Source: Nonomuraea solani
GTDB taxonomy: Bacteria; Actinomycetota; Actinomycetes; Streptosporangiales; Streptosporangiaceae
Length of the DNA: 64,000 nt
Direction of reading: 5' to 3'
NCBI RefSeq assembly: GCF_900108335.1
Contig: NZ_FNVT01000011.1
Location: forward strand, 82,218-146,217
Part shown: in pieces, positions 45,018 through 54,026 of the stretch
Layout: each line of letters opens with the position of its first letter
Numbering within the stretch: the first letter of the stretch is position 1
Translations under genes and position numbers: made by a program
The notes under the pieces: model-generated
Database searches by the model: none
What the model saw: only the letters and a program-made list of their open reading frames with translations
What the model was told of the DNA's origin: nothing

Positions 45018-45658
45018 AGCCACAACCCGGTCAGCCCCACCGAACCCTGCGCACTACCGCATCCTGCCCACCGTGGCCGAGGTAGCCGGGGTAGGCGGGG
45101 TAGCCCGCGTGGCCAGGGCTGGGATGGGCCGGGGACCAGTGGCCACGTGGTCGCGTGGCCGAGGGCCGGTGTCTGCGGTCGGCGGTAGCTGCGGACGGCG
45201 TGGCCGGGTGGTGATCGGGGTGGTTTCAGGGCCTCCCGGAGGTCGCTTACCCCCAGCCCTTAAATCCTCTGCCACCCCCACCCCTTCAAGGCTCCACCCG
45301 TCCCGACTTCCCCAATCGTCCCGGCAACCCGCAACCCTCCCCGTGCCCGAAATCCCCAGACCCTCAACCGCCCCGACCCCCGCGAGGGTTGTGGTTGGTG
45401 GGGTGGTGGTTGGCGTGGGGTCTAATAACGGTCACTGTGGGTGAGGTGCGCTGTATTACCGTCACGATTCGTGTGCTGACAAAGAGTCAACACACCATTC
45501 GTGTTGATTCTTCGCATCTGTGTCTTGAAGTACATCTGCCCCATCGGCATAGTGGACCGAACCACAAGGCGTACCCAGTCGTGGCGAGCGTCCTCGGGGG
45601 CCCAGCTCACGACGACTGCCTAGCGGCGCATCACCACGCGCGGAATTGGACATGATGG
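45018..45658. other. Gene-free region before the conservon
   Basis: About 640 bases without a credible gene; the open frames here have simple-sequence translations. From 45245 to 45385 the plus strand is strongly C-rich, then 45386-45420 is a G/T-rich run (GGTTGTGGTTGGTGGGGTGG and onward) that could fold as a two-tier G-quadruplex. Beyond it the base composition drops toward that of a promoter: TCAACAC/GTGTTGA form an inverted repeat at 45487-45507, and ATTCGTGT is repeated at 45467 and 45497. Confidence 0.55.
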
Positions 45659-48085
45659 ATGACCTCGCCCCCGCCGATCCGTACGAAGTTACTGAGGATC
45701 CTCCTGCTCCCGCTGGTCTCCATGGTCGCTTTGTGGGCGTTCATCGCCTACTCCAGCGTGGAGGAGATCAACACGGTCTCCCAGGCGCAGGACCGCTGGG
45801 AGGCCATCGGGTCTCCGGTGCACCAGCTCATCGTCGAGCTGCAGCGCGAGCGTCAGCTTTCGGCGGAGGCGGTACGCGGGACGGCGTCGTACGCGCCCCT
45901 GGCGCAGCAGCGGCGGGTCACCGATGGCAAGGTGGAGCGGCTGCGTGAGGTCATCGGGACCGTTGATGTGACGGAGTCGGGCACCGAGACGCCGGCCCAG
46001 GTGCGGGCGATGGTGCAGGCGCTCGACGGGCTGCAGTCGCTGCGCGCGTCGGCCGACGGTGGGGTGCTGGCCCCGCCGCTGACCATCCTCCAGGCGTACG
46101 ACAACCTGATCAGCGTCGCCAACCGGCAGTTCAACGACCGCGACGCGCTCAGCGACGTCTCGTCCTACCGGGCGGTACGCGGCATGGCCGCCTGGAGTGC
46201 CACGGCCGAATATCTGGGCCGCGAGCACGCCGTCCTCACCAGCACGATCGTGCACCGCAAGATGACCCCCACCGACCGGGCCGCGTTCGTGGCCGCGATG
46301 ACCAGCCGCCGGCTCGTCTTCGCCAACGCCGAGCGTGACTCGGGCCCCGACCTGCGGGCGAACTACGACAAGATGATCGCCAGCGCCCCGTACAAGCGGC
46401 TGGTCGAGGTCGAGGACGCGCTGTTCGTGTGGGACACCAACGGCGCCCCGCCGGTGGAGCCGGCCGTGTGGAAGAGCGACGCCGCCACGCTGCTCGACAC
46501 GATCAACCGTGACACGGAGGCGGAGCTGGCCCGCGCCGCGGTGGAGGCCGAGGGGCAGAAGACCGGGGCGTTCTGGCGGATCGGGCTGGTCCTGCTGCTG
46601 GGGCTGGTGGCGGTCTTGGTGTCGCTGGCGCTGTCGTTCCGGTTCGGCCGGTCACTGATCGAGGAGCTCAAGAAGCTGCAGGGGTCGGCCGTGGAGCTGG
46701 CCGAGCAGCGGCTGCCCCGGCTGGTCGAACGGCTGCGCCGCGGCGACGACGTGGATCCGGCGACCGAGGCCCCCGCACTCGACCGGGCGGACACGGCCGA
46801 GGTCGATCGGGTGGTGCACGCGTTCTCGGCCGTGCAGCGGACGGCGGTCGAGGCCGCGGTGGGCCAGGCGGTGCTGCGCAAGGGCGTCGGCCAGGTCTTC
46901 CTCAACCTGGCGCGGCGCAACCAGGCGCTGCTGCACCGTCAGCTCTCGCTGCTCGACACCATGGAGCGCCGGGTGGACGAGCCGGAGGTCCTGGAGGACC
47001 TGTTCAAGCTCGACCACCTGACCACGCGCATGCGGCGGCACGCGGAGAACCTGATCATCCTGTCGGACTCGGCCCCGGCACGGCGCTGGCGGGATCCGGT
47101 GTCGCTGTTCGACGTGGTGCGGGCGTCGGTGCTGGAGGTCGAGGACTACACGCGGGTCACCGTGTCGCCGATGCAGAACGCCCCGCTGCTGGTCGGCGCG
47201 GTGGTCACCGACGTGATCCACCTGATCGCCGAGCTGGTGGAGAACGCCACCGTGTTCTCGCCGCCCGACACGAACGTGCATATTCGGGGCATGCGGGCGG
47301 CCAACGGGTTCGCGGTCGAGGTGGAGGACCGAGGGCTGGGGCTGAACCAGGACACACTCGACGCGATCAACGTCCGGCTGGCGGATCCGCCCGAGTTCGA
47401 CCTGGCCGACAGTGACCGGCTCGGCCTGTTCGTGGTGGCCAGGCTGGCGTCCCGGCATGGCATCAAGATCTCGCTGCGGCGCTCGCCGTATGACGGGACC
47501 ACCGCGATCGTGCTGCTGCCGTCCGTTCTTCTGTCGGGTGCCGAGCTTCCCCCGGAGCATCGGCAGGTCCGGGCGGCGATCGACATGGCACCGGCTGAGG
47601 CCACGGAGTCCGGGCATGTCACCTGGTTCGAGGCCGCCTCCGCCGCCCCCGCCCCTGCACGCAGGCCAGAGCCGGTGTCCATGAACGGCTCCGCGCCACC
47701 GTTCACGCCTGGTGTTCCCGACTCGGGCGGTGCGTCATGGTCTGCGACCGTCGTCCCTGACCAGGCTCCCGCGTCCACGCCCACGCCCGTCGGCTCCGGT
47801 GGGCCGCCCGCTGACTGGAGTGTCACGGTGCCGGCCCAGGAGGCGGACGATGACCTCGACGGGCTGCCGATGCGGGTGCCGCAGGCCAGCATGGCTCCTC
47901 AGCTTCGCACCGCCCCCCAGCGCGCCGAGCGCGACAGCGGGGTGGCGGGGCGTTCGCCCGAGGAGCTCGCAGATCTCATGTCGTCCATGCAACGCGGCTG
48001 GCAGCAGGGCCGCCGCCAGGTGGAGCAGGGACAAGACGTGTGGAACCGAAAGGACGACCATCCCGATGCCCGATTCCAGAAGTGA
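45659..48085 (+). CDS. cvnA: Conservon sensor kinase-like protein (CvnA), nitrate/nitrite-sensing domain
   Basis: 808 residues. Membrane helix 1 is at about 12-30 and helix 2 at about 304-327. Between them lies an extracellular NIT-type helical domain (SAEAVRGTASYAPLAQQRRVTDG is a landmark). After the second helix come a HAMP-like linker, the helix LFKLDHLTTRMRRHAENLIIL, and a HATPase domain with N-box IAELVENATVFSPP (about 523) and VEVEDRGLGL (about 554). A Pro/Ala-rich tail of 150 residues follows. CvnA proteins assemble with CvnB-D as a membrane complex likened to a eukaryotic G-protein-coupled receptor system. Its end overlaps cvnB by 20 bases. Confidence 0.93.
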   Translation: MTSPPPIRTKLLRILLLPLVSMVALWAFIAYSSVEEINTVSQAQDRWEAIGSPVHQLIVELQRERQLSAEAVRGTASYAPLAQQRRVTDGKVERLREVIGTVDVTESGTETPAQVRAMVQALDGLQSLRASADGGVLAPPLTILQAYDNLISVANRQFNDRDALSDVSSYRAVRGMAAWSATAEYLGREHAVLTSTIVHRKMTPTDRAAFVAAMTSRRLVFANAERDSGPDLRANYDKMIASAPYKRLVEVEDALFVWDTNGAPPVEPAVWKSDAATLLDTINRDTEAELARAAVEAEGQKTGAFWRIGLVLLLGLVAVLVSLALSFRFGRSLIEELKKLQGSAVELAEQRLPRLVERLRRGDDVDPATEAPALDRADTAEVDRVVHAFSAVQRTAVEAAVGQAVLRKGVGQVFLNLARRNQALLHRQLSLLDTMERRVDEPEVLEDLFKLDHLTTRMRRHAENLIILSDSAPARRWRDPVSLFDVVRASVLEVEDYTRVTVSPMQNAPLLVGAVVTDVIHLIAELVENATVFSPPDTNVHIRGMRAANGFAVEVEDRGLGLNQDTLDAINVRLADPPEFDLADSDRLGLFVVARLASRHGIKISLRRSPYDGTTAIVLLPSVLLSGAELPPEHRQVRAAIDMAPAEATESGHVTWFEAASAAPAPARRPEPVSMNGSAPPFTPGVPDSGGASWSATVVPDQAPASTPTPVGSGGPPADWSVTVPAQEADDDLDGLPMRVPQASMAPQLRTAPQRAERDSGVAGRSPEELADLMSSMQRGWQQGRRQVEQGQDVWNRKDDHPDARFQK

Positions 48086-48491
48086 ACTGAGCTGGTTGCT
48101 CGACGACCTCACCCACCGCGTCCCCGGCATCCGGCACGCCATCGTGCTGTCCGCCGACGGGCTGGCGATGGGCGGGTCGAAGGAGCTGACCCGGGAGGAC
48201 GCCGAGCACCTGTCCGCCATCTCCGCCGGGAGCCACAGCCTCGCCCTGGGCGCGGGGCGGCATTTCGGCATGGGTGGCGTACGTCAGACGATCATCGAGC
48301 TGGACGGGGGCTTCCTGTTCGTCACCGCGGCCGGTCAGGGCGCGCGACTGGCCGTGCTGGCCGCAGCCGACGCCGAGCTGGGCATGGTCACGTACGAGAT
48401 GGCCCTCCTGGTGAAGAGGGTGGGCGAGCACCTCTCCGCGCAGCCGAGGGGAGCGGCACCGGCACCCGCCTGGAACGGCGCGAGACGGTGA
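48066..48491 (+). CDS. cvnB: Roadblock/LC7-domain protein (CvnB)
   Basis: 141 residues from ATG 48066. Single roadblock/LC7 domain: LSWLLDDLTHRVPGIRHAIVLSADGLAMGGSKEL, then GMGGVRQTIIELDGGFLFVTAAG and LAVLAAADAELGMVTYEMALLV. In conservons this protein regulates the CvnD GTPase, in the manner of MglB-like GAPs. Overlaps cvnA by 20 bases and cvnC by four (GTGA). Confidence 0.96.
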   Translation: MPDSRSELSWLLDDLTHRVPGIRHAIVLSADGLAMGGSKELTREDAEHLSAISAGSHSLALGAGRHFGMGGVRQTIIELDGGFLFVTAAGQGARLAVLAAADAELGMVTYEMALLVKRVGEHLSAQPRGAAPAPAWNGARR

Positions 48492-48838
48492 GCGGGGACG
48501 ACCCCGGCCCGCTGATCCGGCTGTACGGCCTGACCGGCGGCCGGGCGCGCCCGCAGGGCGAGACGTTCGACCTGGTGGCCATCGTCGCCACGGTCGACGG
48601 CCTCTTCCACCCCGGGGACCTGATTCCCGAGCATCGCGCCGTGCTGTCGCTGTGCCGCCGGCCCACGCCGGTGGCCGACGTCGCGGCGCACCTCCAGCTA
48701 CCGCTCAACATCACCCGCGTGATCCTGGGCGACCTGCGGCGCGAGGGGCTGGTCACCATCGAGCGCCCGGCCCCCGTGGCGCAGACGATCGACGAACGCA
48801 TCTACAGGGAAGTGCTGCATGGACTACGCAGCCTCTGA
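48488..48838 (+). CDS. cvnC: DUF742 protein (CvnC)
   Basis: 116 residues, GTG start inside the cvnB stop. Winged-helix-like DUF742: PLIRLYGLTGGRARPQG near the start, LDL-type helix-turn around CRRPTPVADVAAHLQLPLNITRVILGDL, and an end LVTIERPA. It is the third component of the conservon complex, with unknown biochemical role. Overlaps cvnD by 20 bases. Confidence 0.95.
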   Translation: MSGDDPGPLIRLYGLTGGRARPQGETFDLVAIVATVDGLFHPGDLIPEHRAVLSLCRRPTPVADVAAHLQLPLNITRVILGDLRREGLVTIERPAPVAQTIDERIYREVLHGLRSL

Positions 48839-49403
48839 GCCGGGGACGACCGCCGTCGCCTCGGCCTTGGCGATCAAGATCCTCATCGCGGGCGGCTTCG
48901 GCGTCGGCAAGACGACCATGGTGGGCACGATCAGCGAGATCCGGCCGCTGCACACCGAGGAGCTGCTGAGCGAGCGGGGCATCGGGGTGGACGACACCTC
49001 GGGCGTGGAGGCCAAGAGCACCACCACGGTGGCGCTGGACTTCGGCCGCATCACGATTCGCGACGGGCTGTGGCTGTACCTGTTCGGGACGCCGGGGCAG
49101 GACCGGTTCTGGTTCATGTGGGACGAACTGGCACTCGGCGCGCTCGGCGCCGTCGTGCTGGCCGACACCCGCCGCCTGCAGGACTGCTTTCCGGCGGTGG
49201 ACTACTTCGAGCAGCGGGGCATCCCGTTCGTGGTCGGCGTGAACTGCTTCGACGGCGCCCGCCGCTACGACCCGGTCAAGGTACGGCGGGCGCTCGGGAT
49301 CAGCGAGACGCCCCCGATCGTGCTGTGCGACGTACGCGACCGCGAATCGGTCAAGAACGTGCTCACCACGCTGGTCACGTACGCGGTGAAGGGTATCTCT
49401 TAG
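48819..49403 (+). CDS. cvnD: Small GTPase of the conservon (CvnD)
   Basis: 194 residues. The P-loop is GGFGVGKTT (25-33); switch region SERGIGVDDTSGVEAKSTTTVALDFG; G3-like LFGTPGQDRFWFMWDEL; GVNCFDG takes the place of NKxD, as is usual in this family. It is the effector switch of the conservon, regulated by the roadblock protein and the sensor. Its stop overlaps the convergent nucleotidyltransferase gene. No P450 follows, in contrast to many Streptomyces conservons. Confidence 0.96.
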   Translation: MDYAASEPGTTAVASALAIKILIAGGFGVGKTTMVGTISEIRPLHTEELLSERGIGVDDTSGVEAKSTTTVALDFGRITIRDGLWLYLFGTPGQDRFWFMWDELALGALGAVVLADTRRLQDCFPAVDYFEQRGIPFVVGVNCFDGARRYDPVKVRRALGISETPPIVLCDVRDRESVKNVLTTLVTYAVKGIS

Positions 49404-50200
49404 AGCCTGCCGACCTGGTCGATGGTGTCGTGGAGGTACTGCACGGCGAGCTTTTCGGCGTGGCGACGGGGTTCGATCACCGCTTCGGTGTCGCCGAGCC
49501 ACTGCCGGTAGAGCTCGACGCAGGCGAGCAGAGCCCGGCCGGCGTCGTGCCGGTCGTAACCGCAGAGGGTCGTCTGAAGGGCGCTGGCCTCATCCGGCGC
49601 GAGGGATTCGAGGTGGCGGACACCGCGCGGTGACGCACCCACCCGCCGAGCGGCCAGAGGACCCAGCACGGCCTCGCGCAGATAGCCGAGGAAGCCGATG
49701 ACCTCGAACAGTTCGCCGCGGCCGAGTTTCGTCGCGCCGTAGTGCACCCAGATCCAGAATCGGTCCTCGATCCACTGGAGATCGAGCGGCGGGTTCGCCG
49801 GCGGATGCTCGGCCAGAGCGGCGGCCAGGATGCCGTCTCGGTCCCACAGGATCTCCGGGTCCTCAACGCGCTCGGCGAACTCGGAGGCCCGCACGAACTT
49901 GAAGTCGACATGGAGAAGGGGAGGCCCGACGAGCGTGATGATCAGGCGGGGTTCGCCGACGTGCTCCCCGGTGAACCCCGCCACGAGGGCGGCCCACGAG
50001 CCGATCAGCTCAAGACGCTCCTTCATGACCGAGTCGAACACCTCGTCGTCGATGACCACAATGAGATCGACATCGGAGTGGACATCGGGGTTTCCCCTCG
50101 CGATCGACCCCGCGACGGCGACACCGGCCACTCTCGGATCTTGCCGCATCCGAGGAAGCGTGTCGCCAAGGAAGCGGTCGTGCAGGGAGAGAGCGTCCAC
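49400..50200 (-). CDS. Nucleotidyltransferase-fold protein
   Basis: 266 residues from GTG 50200, with AAGGGA upstream; the open frame beyond that is not coding. The NT signature GSIARGNPDVHSDVDLIVV shows the GSxARG and DxD metal-binding residues, and a third Asp in HVDFKFV. The C-terminal helical half (IWVHYGATKLGRGELFEVIGFLGYLREAVL) resembles aminoglycoside-nucleotidyltransferase-like or MNT-type proteins. It could add a nucleotide to a small molecule, RNA or protein. No HEPN partner is adjacent, so a toxin-antitoxin role is not supported. Confidence 0.85.
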   Translation of the reverse strand: MDALSLHDRFLGDTLPRMRQDPRVAGVAVAGSIARGNPDVHSDVDLIVVIDDEVFDSVMKERLELIGSWAALVAGFTGEHVGEPRLIITLVGPPLLHVDFKFVRASEFAERVEDPEILWDRDGILAAALAEHPPANPPLDLQWIEDRFWIWVHYGATKLGRGELFEVIGFLGYLREAVLGPLAARRVGASPRGVRHLESLAPDEASALQTTLCGYDRHDAGRALLACVELYRQWLGDTEAVIEPRRHAEKLAVQYLHDTIDQVGRL

Positions 50201-50242
50201 AGCGTTCCCTTCGGTACAACGAACAAAGTCTTCGAACGTACC

Positions 50243-50398
50243 ATGCCTGCCGGGCGGTGGCGCGGGCTCGCGCCGGCCCTGACCCTGGACGGCGGCGACT
50301 GTGAGCGGGCCGCGCGCCGCTTCTTCTGCTCGGTCTCCTACAGCGGCGCGACCGTGCAGTTCAGCACCACGCCGGTCTGCCGCTCCGGCACCCCTTAG
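50243..50398 (+). pseudogene. Likely C-terminal remnant of a secreted protein gene
   Basis: A 51-codon frame from ATG 50243: LAPALTLDGGDCERAARRFFCSVSYSG and the end TPVCRSGTP. The two-cysteine CERAARRFFC block looks like the tail domain of actinobacterial secreted proteins, without the signal peptide or body. It lies between two minus-strand genes and overlaps the response-regulator stop. It may be a fragment, or a small gene. Confidence 0.35.
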
Positions 50399-51057
50399 GC
50401 GCCAGGGACGGCCAGCCCGGTCTCGTAAGCGGCGATCACCGCCTGGACCCGATCCCGCAGCCCCAGCTTGGTCAGCACGTTGCTGACGTGCGTCTTCACG
50501 GTGTGCTCGCTGACCACCATCTCCTGGGCGATCTCCGCGTTGGACAGCCCCCGCGCGATCATCCTCAGCGTCTCCCGCTCGCGCGCGGTGAGCGCGGAGA
50601 GCCGCTCGGGCGGCGGCGCGCTGGGCCGGGCGGCCGTTCTGGCGGTGAACTCGGCGATCAGCTTGGTGGTGACCGAGGGGGCCAGCAGTGACTCGCCGGC
50701 CGCGACCACCCGTACGGCGTGCACGAGGTCGTCGCGGCGCACGTCCTTGAGCAGGAACCCGCTCGCGCCCGCCCGCAGCGCGTCGTAGACGTAGTCGTCC
50801 AGGTCGAACGTGGTCAGCATGAGGACCCGGCACTCCCCGTCCGCGCACACGACGCGGGCCGCCTCGATGCCGTCCATGACGGGCATGCGGATGTCGAGCA
50901 GCAGCAGGTCGGGGCGGTGTTCCCGGACGGCGGCCACGGCCTGCGCGCCGTCTCCCGCCTCGGCGACGACCTCGATGTCCGGCTGGGCATCGAGGATCAT
51001 GCTGAACCCTGCGCGTACCAGCTCCTGGTCGTCGGCGACCACCACGCGCACGGTCAT
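50395..51057 (-). CDS. NarL/FixJ-type response regulator
   Basis: 220 residues from ATG 51057. Receiver domain: VVVADDQELVRAGF with the acidic pocket, phosphoacceptor Asp in LLLDIRMPVMDG (about residue 54), conserved Thr in MLTTFDLDDYVYDALRAGASGFLLKD. LuxR-type helix-turn-helix at about 150-210: LTARERETLRMIARGLSNAEIAQEMVVSEHTVKTHVSNVLTKLGLRDR. Start overlaps the kinase stop by four bases, so the pair is coupled. Targets unknown. Confidence 0.96.
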   Translation of the reverse strand: MTVRVVVADDQELVRAGFSMILDAQPDIEVVAEAGDGAQAVAAVREHRPDLLLLDIRMPVMDGIEAARVVCADGECRVLMLTTFDLDDYVYDALRAGASGFLLKDVRRDDLVHAVRVVAAGESLLAPSVTTKLIAEFTARTAARPSAPPPERLSALTARERETLRMIARGLSNAEIAQEMVVSEHTVKTHVSNVLTKLGLRDRVQAVIAAYETGLAVPGA

Positions 51058-52205
51058 GCCGCCGGCTCCCGCCGGGACAGCGGCAGCCGGACGAGGACCT
51101 GGAAGCCGCGGCCGTCGTCGCGCGGGCCGGTGACGGCGGTGCCGCCGCAGGCGAGGGCGCGCTCGCGGATGCCGATGAGGCCGTTGCCGCCGGAGGGAAT
51201 CGACGATGCCCGGCCGCGGCCGTCGTCGGTGATGTCGATCATGAGTGCGTCGTCCTGCCAGGTGAGGGTGATGCCGGCCCGGGTGGCGCCGGCGTGCTTG
51301 ACGATGTTGGTGAGCGCTTCCTGCGCGATTCGGTAGGCCGCCACCTCGGTGTCGGGGGACAGCGGCCGCGGCGTGCCCGAGGCGGCGTAGGCCACCTGGA
51401 GCCCGGTGCCGGTCTCGACCTGGTCGGCCAGCGCGGGCAGGGAGGAAATGGTGGGCTGGGGCGTGCGCGGGCCTTCGTCCTCTTTGAGGACTTTCAGCAT
51501 GCGCCGGAGCTGCTCCATGGCGTCGCGCCCGGCGGCGGCGATCGCGTCGAACGTGGCCACCGTCTTGTCCGGATTGCCGACCACCACCGGCCCGGCCTCG
51601 GCCTGGACCACCATGACGCTGACCGCGTGGGCGAGGATGTCGTGCATGTCGCGGGCGATCCTGGCCCGTTCGCGTTCGGCGGCCCGCTCGGCGGCGACCT
51701 GACGCTCGCGGGCCAGTTGCGCGGCGCGTTCCTCCAGGGCGGCGGCGTGGGCGCGGGAGGAGGCCGCCGCGCGGCCGATGGCGTAGGCGGCGATGAACAG
51801 CACGATGCCGCGCATGGCGGTCTCGGACGAGCCGACCACGAGCAGGCCGCCGCCGATCGTGCCGACCAGCAGAGGTACGCGAACCCATCGGGTGCACTGG
51901 GAGGCCACGGTGTAGAGCGCGATCAGCCCGCCGTACCAGATGGGCTGGGCGGCCACCTCGTCCACGAGGTCGTAGAACCCCGTCGGGACCAGGGTGGCCA
52001 CGAGGACGATCGCCGGGGCCCGGCGGCGCCAGATCAGCGGGACCGAGGAGGCGGCCACGATGAAGTAGCCCCACCAGTGCCACGGCCCGCCCCACGGGTT
52101 GTCGCGGGAGAAGAACGGCCACAGCTCGACGACCAGCACCAGCGCCGCGAGGGCGGCGTCCATCCAGAGCGGGCGGACCCGCGCGAAGAAGCCTGACTTT
52201 GCCAC
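51054..52205 (-). CDS. Histidine kinase of the NarX/DesK type
   Basis: About 383 residues from GTG 52205 (AGGATGGGG upstream); ATG 52232 is an alternative. Four or five membrane helices fill the first 145 residues, with no large outer domain, so it senses something in or near the membrane. HisKA_3 dimerisation helix with the phospho-His in RIARDMHDILAHAVSVMVVQAE, then a HATPase domain (IAQEALTNIVKHAGA N-box; ITDDGRGRAS). It phosphorylates the response regulator encoded just downstream. Confidence 0.93.
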   Translation of the reverse strand: MAKSGFFARVRPLWMDAALAALVLVVELWPFFSRDNPWGGPWHWWGYFIVAASSVPLIWRRRAPAIVLVATLVPTGFYDLVDEVAAQPIWYGGLIALYTVASQCTRWVRVPLLVGTIGGGLLVVGSSETAMRGIVLFIAAYAIGRAAASSRAHAAALEERAAQLARERQVAAERAAERERARIARDMHDILAHAVSVMVVQAEAGPVVVGNPDKTVATFDAIAAAGRDAMEQLRRMLKVLKEDEGPRTPQPTISSLPALADQVETGTGLQVAYAASGTPRPLSPDTEVAAYRIAQEALTNIVKHAGATRAGITLTWQDDALMIDITDDGRGRASSIPSGGNGLIGIRERALACGGTAVTGPRDDGRGFQVLVRLPLSRREPAA

Positions 52206-52367
52206 GGCACCCCATCCTGTCTGGCACGTCATGCCGGGGCATCGCCGGTACGAGGGACTTGAGAGCTCACCCGGAGGAGTGAGGACAAATGGATCGTACC
52301 GGCGATTCGCCACGCCCCTGAGATCGGCAGGATGGTCGCCATCGCACCCTGACCTGGAGATACGTCA

Positions 52368-53552
52368 ATGAAGCTCGCCCTCGCCCTGGCCGCCACCCTC
52401 ATATCCGCGCCCACGCCGGCACCGAACCCCTGCCCGCCGCCCGCCGTCGTCCAGCCCGACCCTGACGCGGTGATCCCGCCGGTCAACGCGGCCGCCCTGG
52501 GCAAGGCCATCGAGAAGCTGCCCGCCGCCGACGCCACCGCCGCGATCGTGCGGGTGGGCGGCACCAAGGGCTCATGGCGGGGCGTGACCGGCGTGGCCGA
52601 CCTCAAGACCGAGCGCAAGGCGTCGGAGAACGTCCGCTTCCGCGCGGGCAGCGTGACGAAGATGTTCACCGCCGCGGTCGTGCTGCAACTGGTGGCCGAG
52701 GGCAAGGTCGCGCTCGACTCGACCGTCCAGGACGTCCTGCCGGGGCTGCTGCCCGACTCCTACCCCGACGTCCAGGTGGGCCAGTTGCTGAACCACACCA
52801 GCGGCCTGCCCGCGCCCACCCTGCCGGGCACCATCGAGTGGGTGTACGAGACCCGGTTCAAGACCTGGCAGCCGAAAGAGTACGTGGCGCTGGCCGTGCG
52901 GAACCCGATCGAGTTCACGCCCGGCACCAGGCAGCACTACCTCAACACCAACACGTTCGTGGCCGGGCTGCTGATCGAGAAGCTCACCGGCAGGTCGTAC
53001 GAGCACGCGGTCACCACCCGGATCCTGCGCCCGGTGGGCATGCGCGACAGTTACCTGCCCGGCACGTCGCCGCTCATCCGGGGCCCGCACCACAAGGGTT
53101 ACCAGTCCGTGCCGGCGGGCTTCGCGAACTCCTTCGCCTACGGCGACGGGCACCTGGTGGACATGACGAAGACGAGCGTCACCTCGACCTGGGCGTCCGG
53201 CGACCTCATCTCGACCACCAAGGACCTGGAGAAGTTCGTCAAGGCGCTGTTCTCGGGCAAGATCGTGCCGCCAGCTCGGTTGGAGCCGATGTTCACCGTC
53301 CCCGACGTGACGATGTACGACAAGTGCGGCAACCAGCCGGCCACCTACACCTCCGGCATGTCGCGGATGGTGCTGCCCGGCGGGATCGTCGCGTACGGCA
53401 AGACCGGTGCCCGCTACGGCTACGCCGCCGGGGTCGGCGCGACCCGTGACCTGAGCCGCACCCTGGTCTATTCGGTCAACTCCACCGATGCCAAGGCGTC
53501 CGGCCAGAACCAGCGGACCCTGGGCATCGCGCTGGCCGCCTTCGCGCGCTAG
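52368..53552 (+). CDS. Secreted serine hydrolase, class C beta-lactamase / DD-carboxypeptidase family
   Basis: 394 residues with a short signal peptide (MKLALALAATLISA). Catalytic motifs: SVTK (Ser95, Lys98), Tyr191-Leu-Asn (YLN), and KTG in YGKTGARYGY near residue 350. GQLLNHTSGLP is the typical core segment. The family covers DD-carboxypeptidases, esterases and beta-lactamases; the exact activity cannot be read off. A carboxypeptidase acting on peptidoglycan is the common default. Divergent from the two-component genes with 160 bases between, so control by that system is possible. Confidence 0.92.
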   Translation: MKLALALAATLISAPTPAPNPCPPPAVVQPDPDAVIPPVNAAALGKAIEKLPAADATAAIVRVGGTKGSWRGVTGVADLKTERKASENVRFRAGSVTKMFTAAVVLQLVAEGKVALDSTVQDVLPGLLPDSYPDVQVGQLLNHTSGLPAPTLPGTIEWVYETRFKTWQPKEYVALAVRNPIEFTPGTRQHYLNTNTFVAGLLIEKLTGRSYEHAVTTRILRPVGMRDSYLPGTSPLIRGPHHKGYQSVPAGFANSFAYGDGHLVDMTKTSVTSTWASGDLISTTKDLEKFVKALFSGKIVPPARLEPMFTVPDVTMYDKCGNQPATYTSGMSRMVLPGGIVAYGKTGARYGYAAGVGATRDLSRTLVYSVNSTDAKASGQNQRTLGIALAAFAR

Positions 53553-53641
53553 CTTTACCCGCTCCGGGGATCGGGTTACCGTCGGGGTCCACCTCACCCT
53601 GTGCCACACGAAACCCACGGGGGTGCGTCATCAACGCCAAA

Positions 53642-53974
53642 GTGGTCCTGGGAATCCTGTTACCCCTCTTCCTGCTCGTGGAGGCTCCGCCCGCCCAGGC
53701 CGCGCAGCCGGTCTGCATTCCCGAGGCTCCGGTCTGCGCGGGCCTCGACGGGGGCGGCTTCGTCTTCACCATCGCACCGCCACCGGCCACGCTGTCGGTG
53801 AGCGTGACGGTCAACGGGCTGCCCGCGAGGGGGTCGCTGTCCAGCTATCGGACACCGACCTACCTGTACGGGCTGTTCCGTCCGTCCCCGCCGCTCGTTT
53901 CGGGCGACCGGATCTGCATGACGCTCTACGCCGGCGGCGTATCGCCGGGGCCGTACTGCGACACCATGCCGTAA
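53642..53974 (+). CDS. Small secreted protein of unknown function
   Basis: 110 residues from GTG 53642; the start is uncertain because no good ribosome site precedes it. The signal peptide ILLPLFLLVEAPPAQA is clear. The mature part has four cysteines (PVCIPEAPVC, RICMTLY, YCDTMP) and beta-strands (TLSVSVTVNGLPARGS), so it is probably a small disulfide-bonded domain. No family recognised. A strong hairpin follows. Confidence 0.6.
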   Translation: MVLGILLPLFLLVEAPPAQAAQPVCIPEAPVCAGLDGGGFVFTIAPPPATLSVSVTVNGLPARGSLSSYRTPTYLYGLFRPSPPLVSGDRICMTLYAGGVSPGPYCDTMP

Positions 53975-53990
53975 CGACGAGAACGGCGAG

Positions 53991-54018
53991 CGAGGCCGCG
54001 CCGGAGAGCGCGGCCTCG
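53991..54018. terminator. 10-bp hairpin between convergent small genes
   Basis: CGAGGCCGCG (53991-54000) pairs with CGCGGCCTCG (54009-54018). It lies 16 bases after the small secreted gene and nine bases beyond the stop of the minus-strand Arg-rich peptide gene, so it can end both transcripts. Confidence 0.75.
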
Positions 54019-54026
54019 AACAACGC

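Noticed and set aside
45073..45444. 123-codon frame in the gene-free region
   Set aside because: Translation follows the local simple-sequence composition; no ribosome site, no domain.
49400..50200. MNT/HEPN toxin-antitoxin system
   Set aside because: The nucleotidyltransferase-fold protein is larger than MntA and no HEPN partner gene is adjacent.
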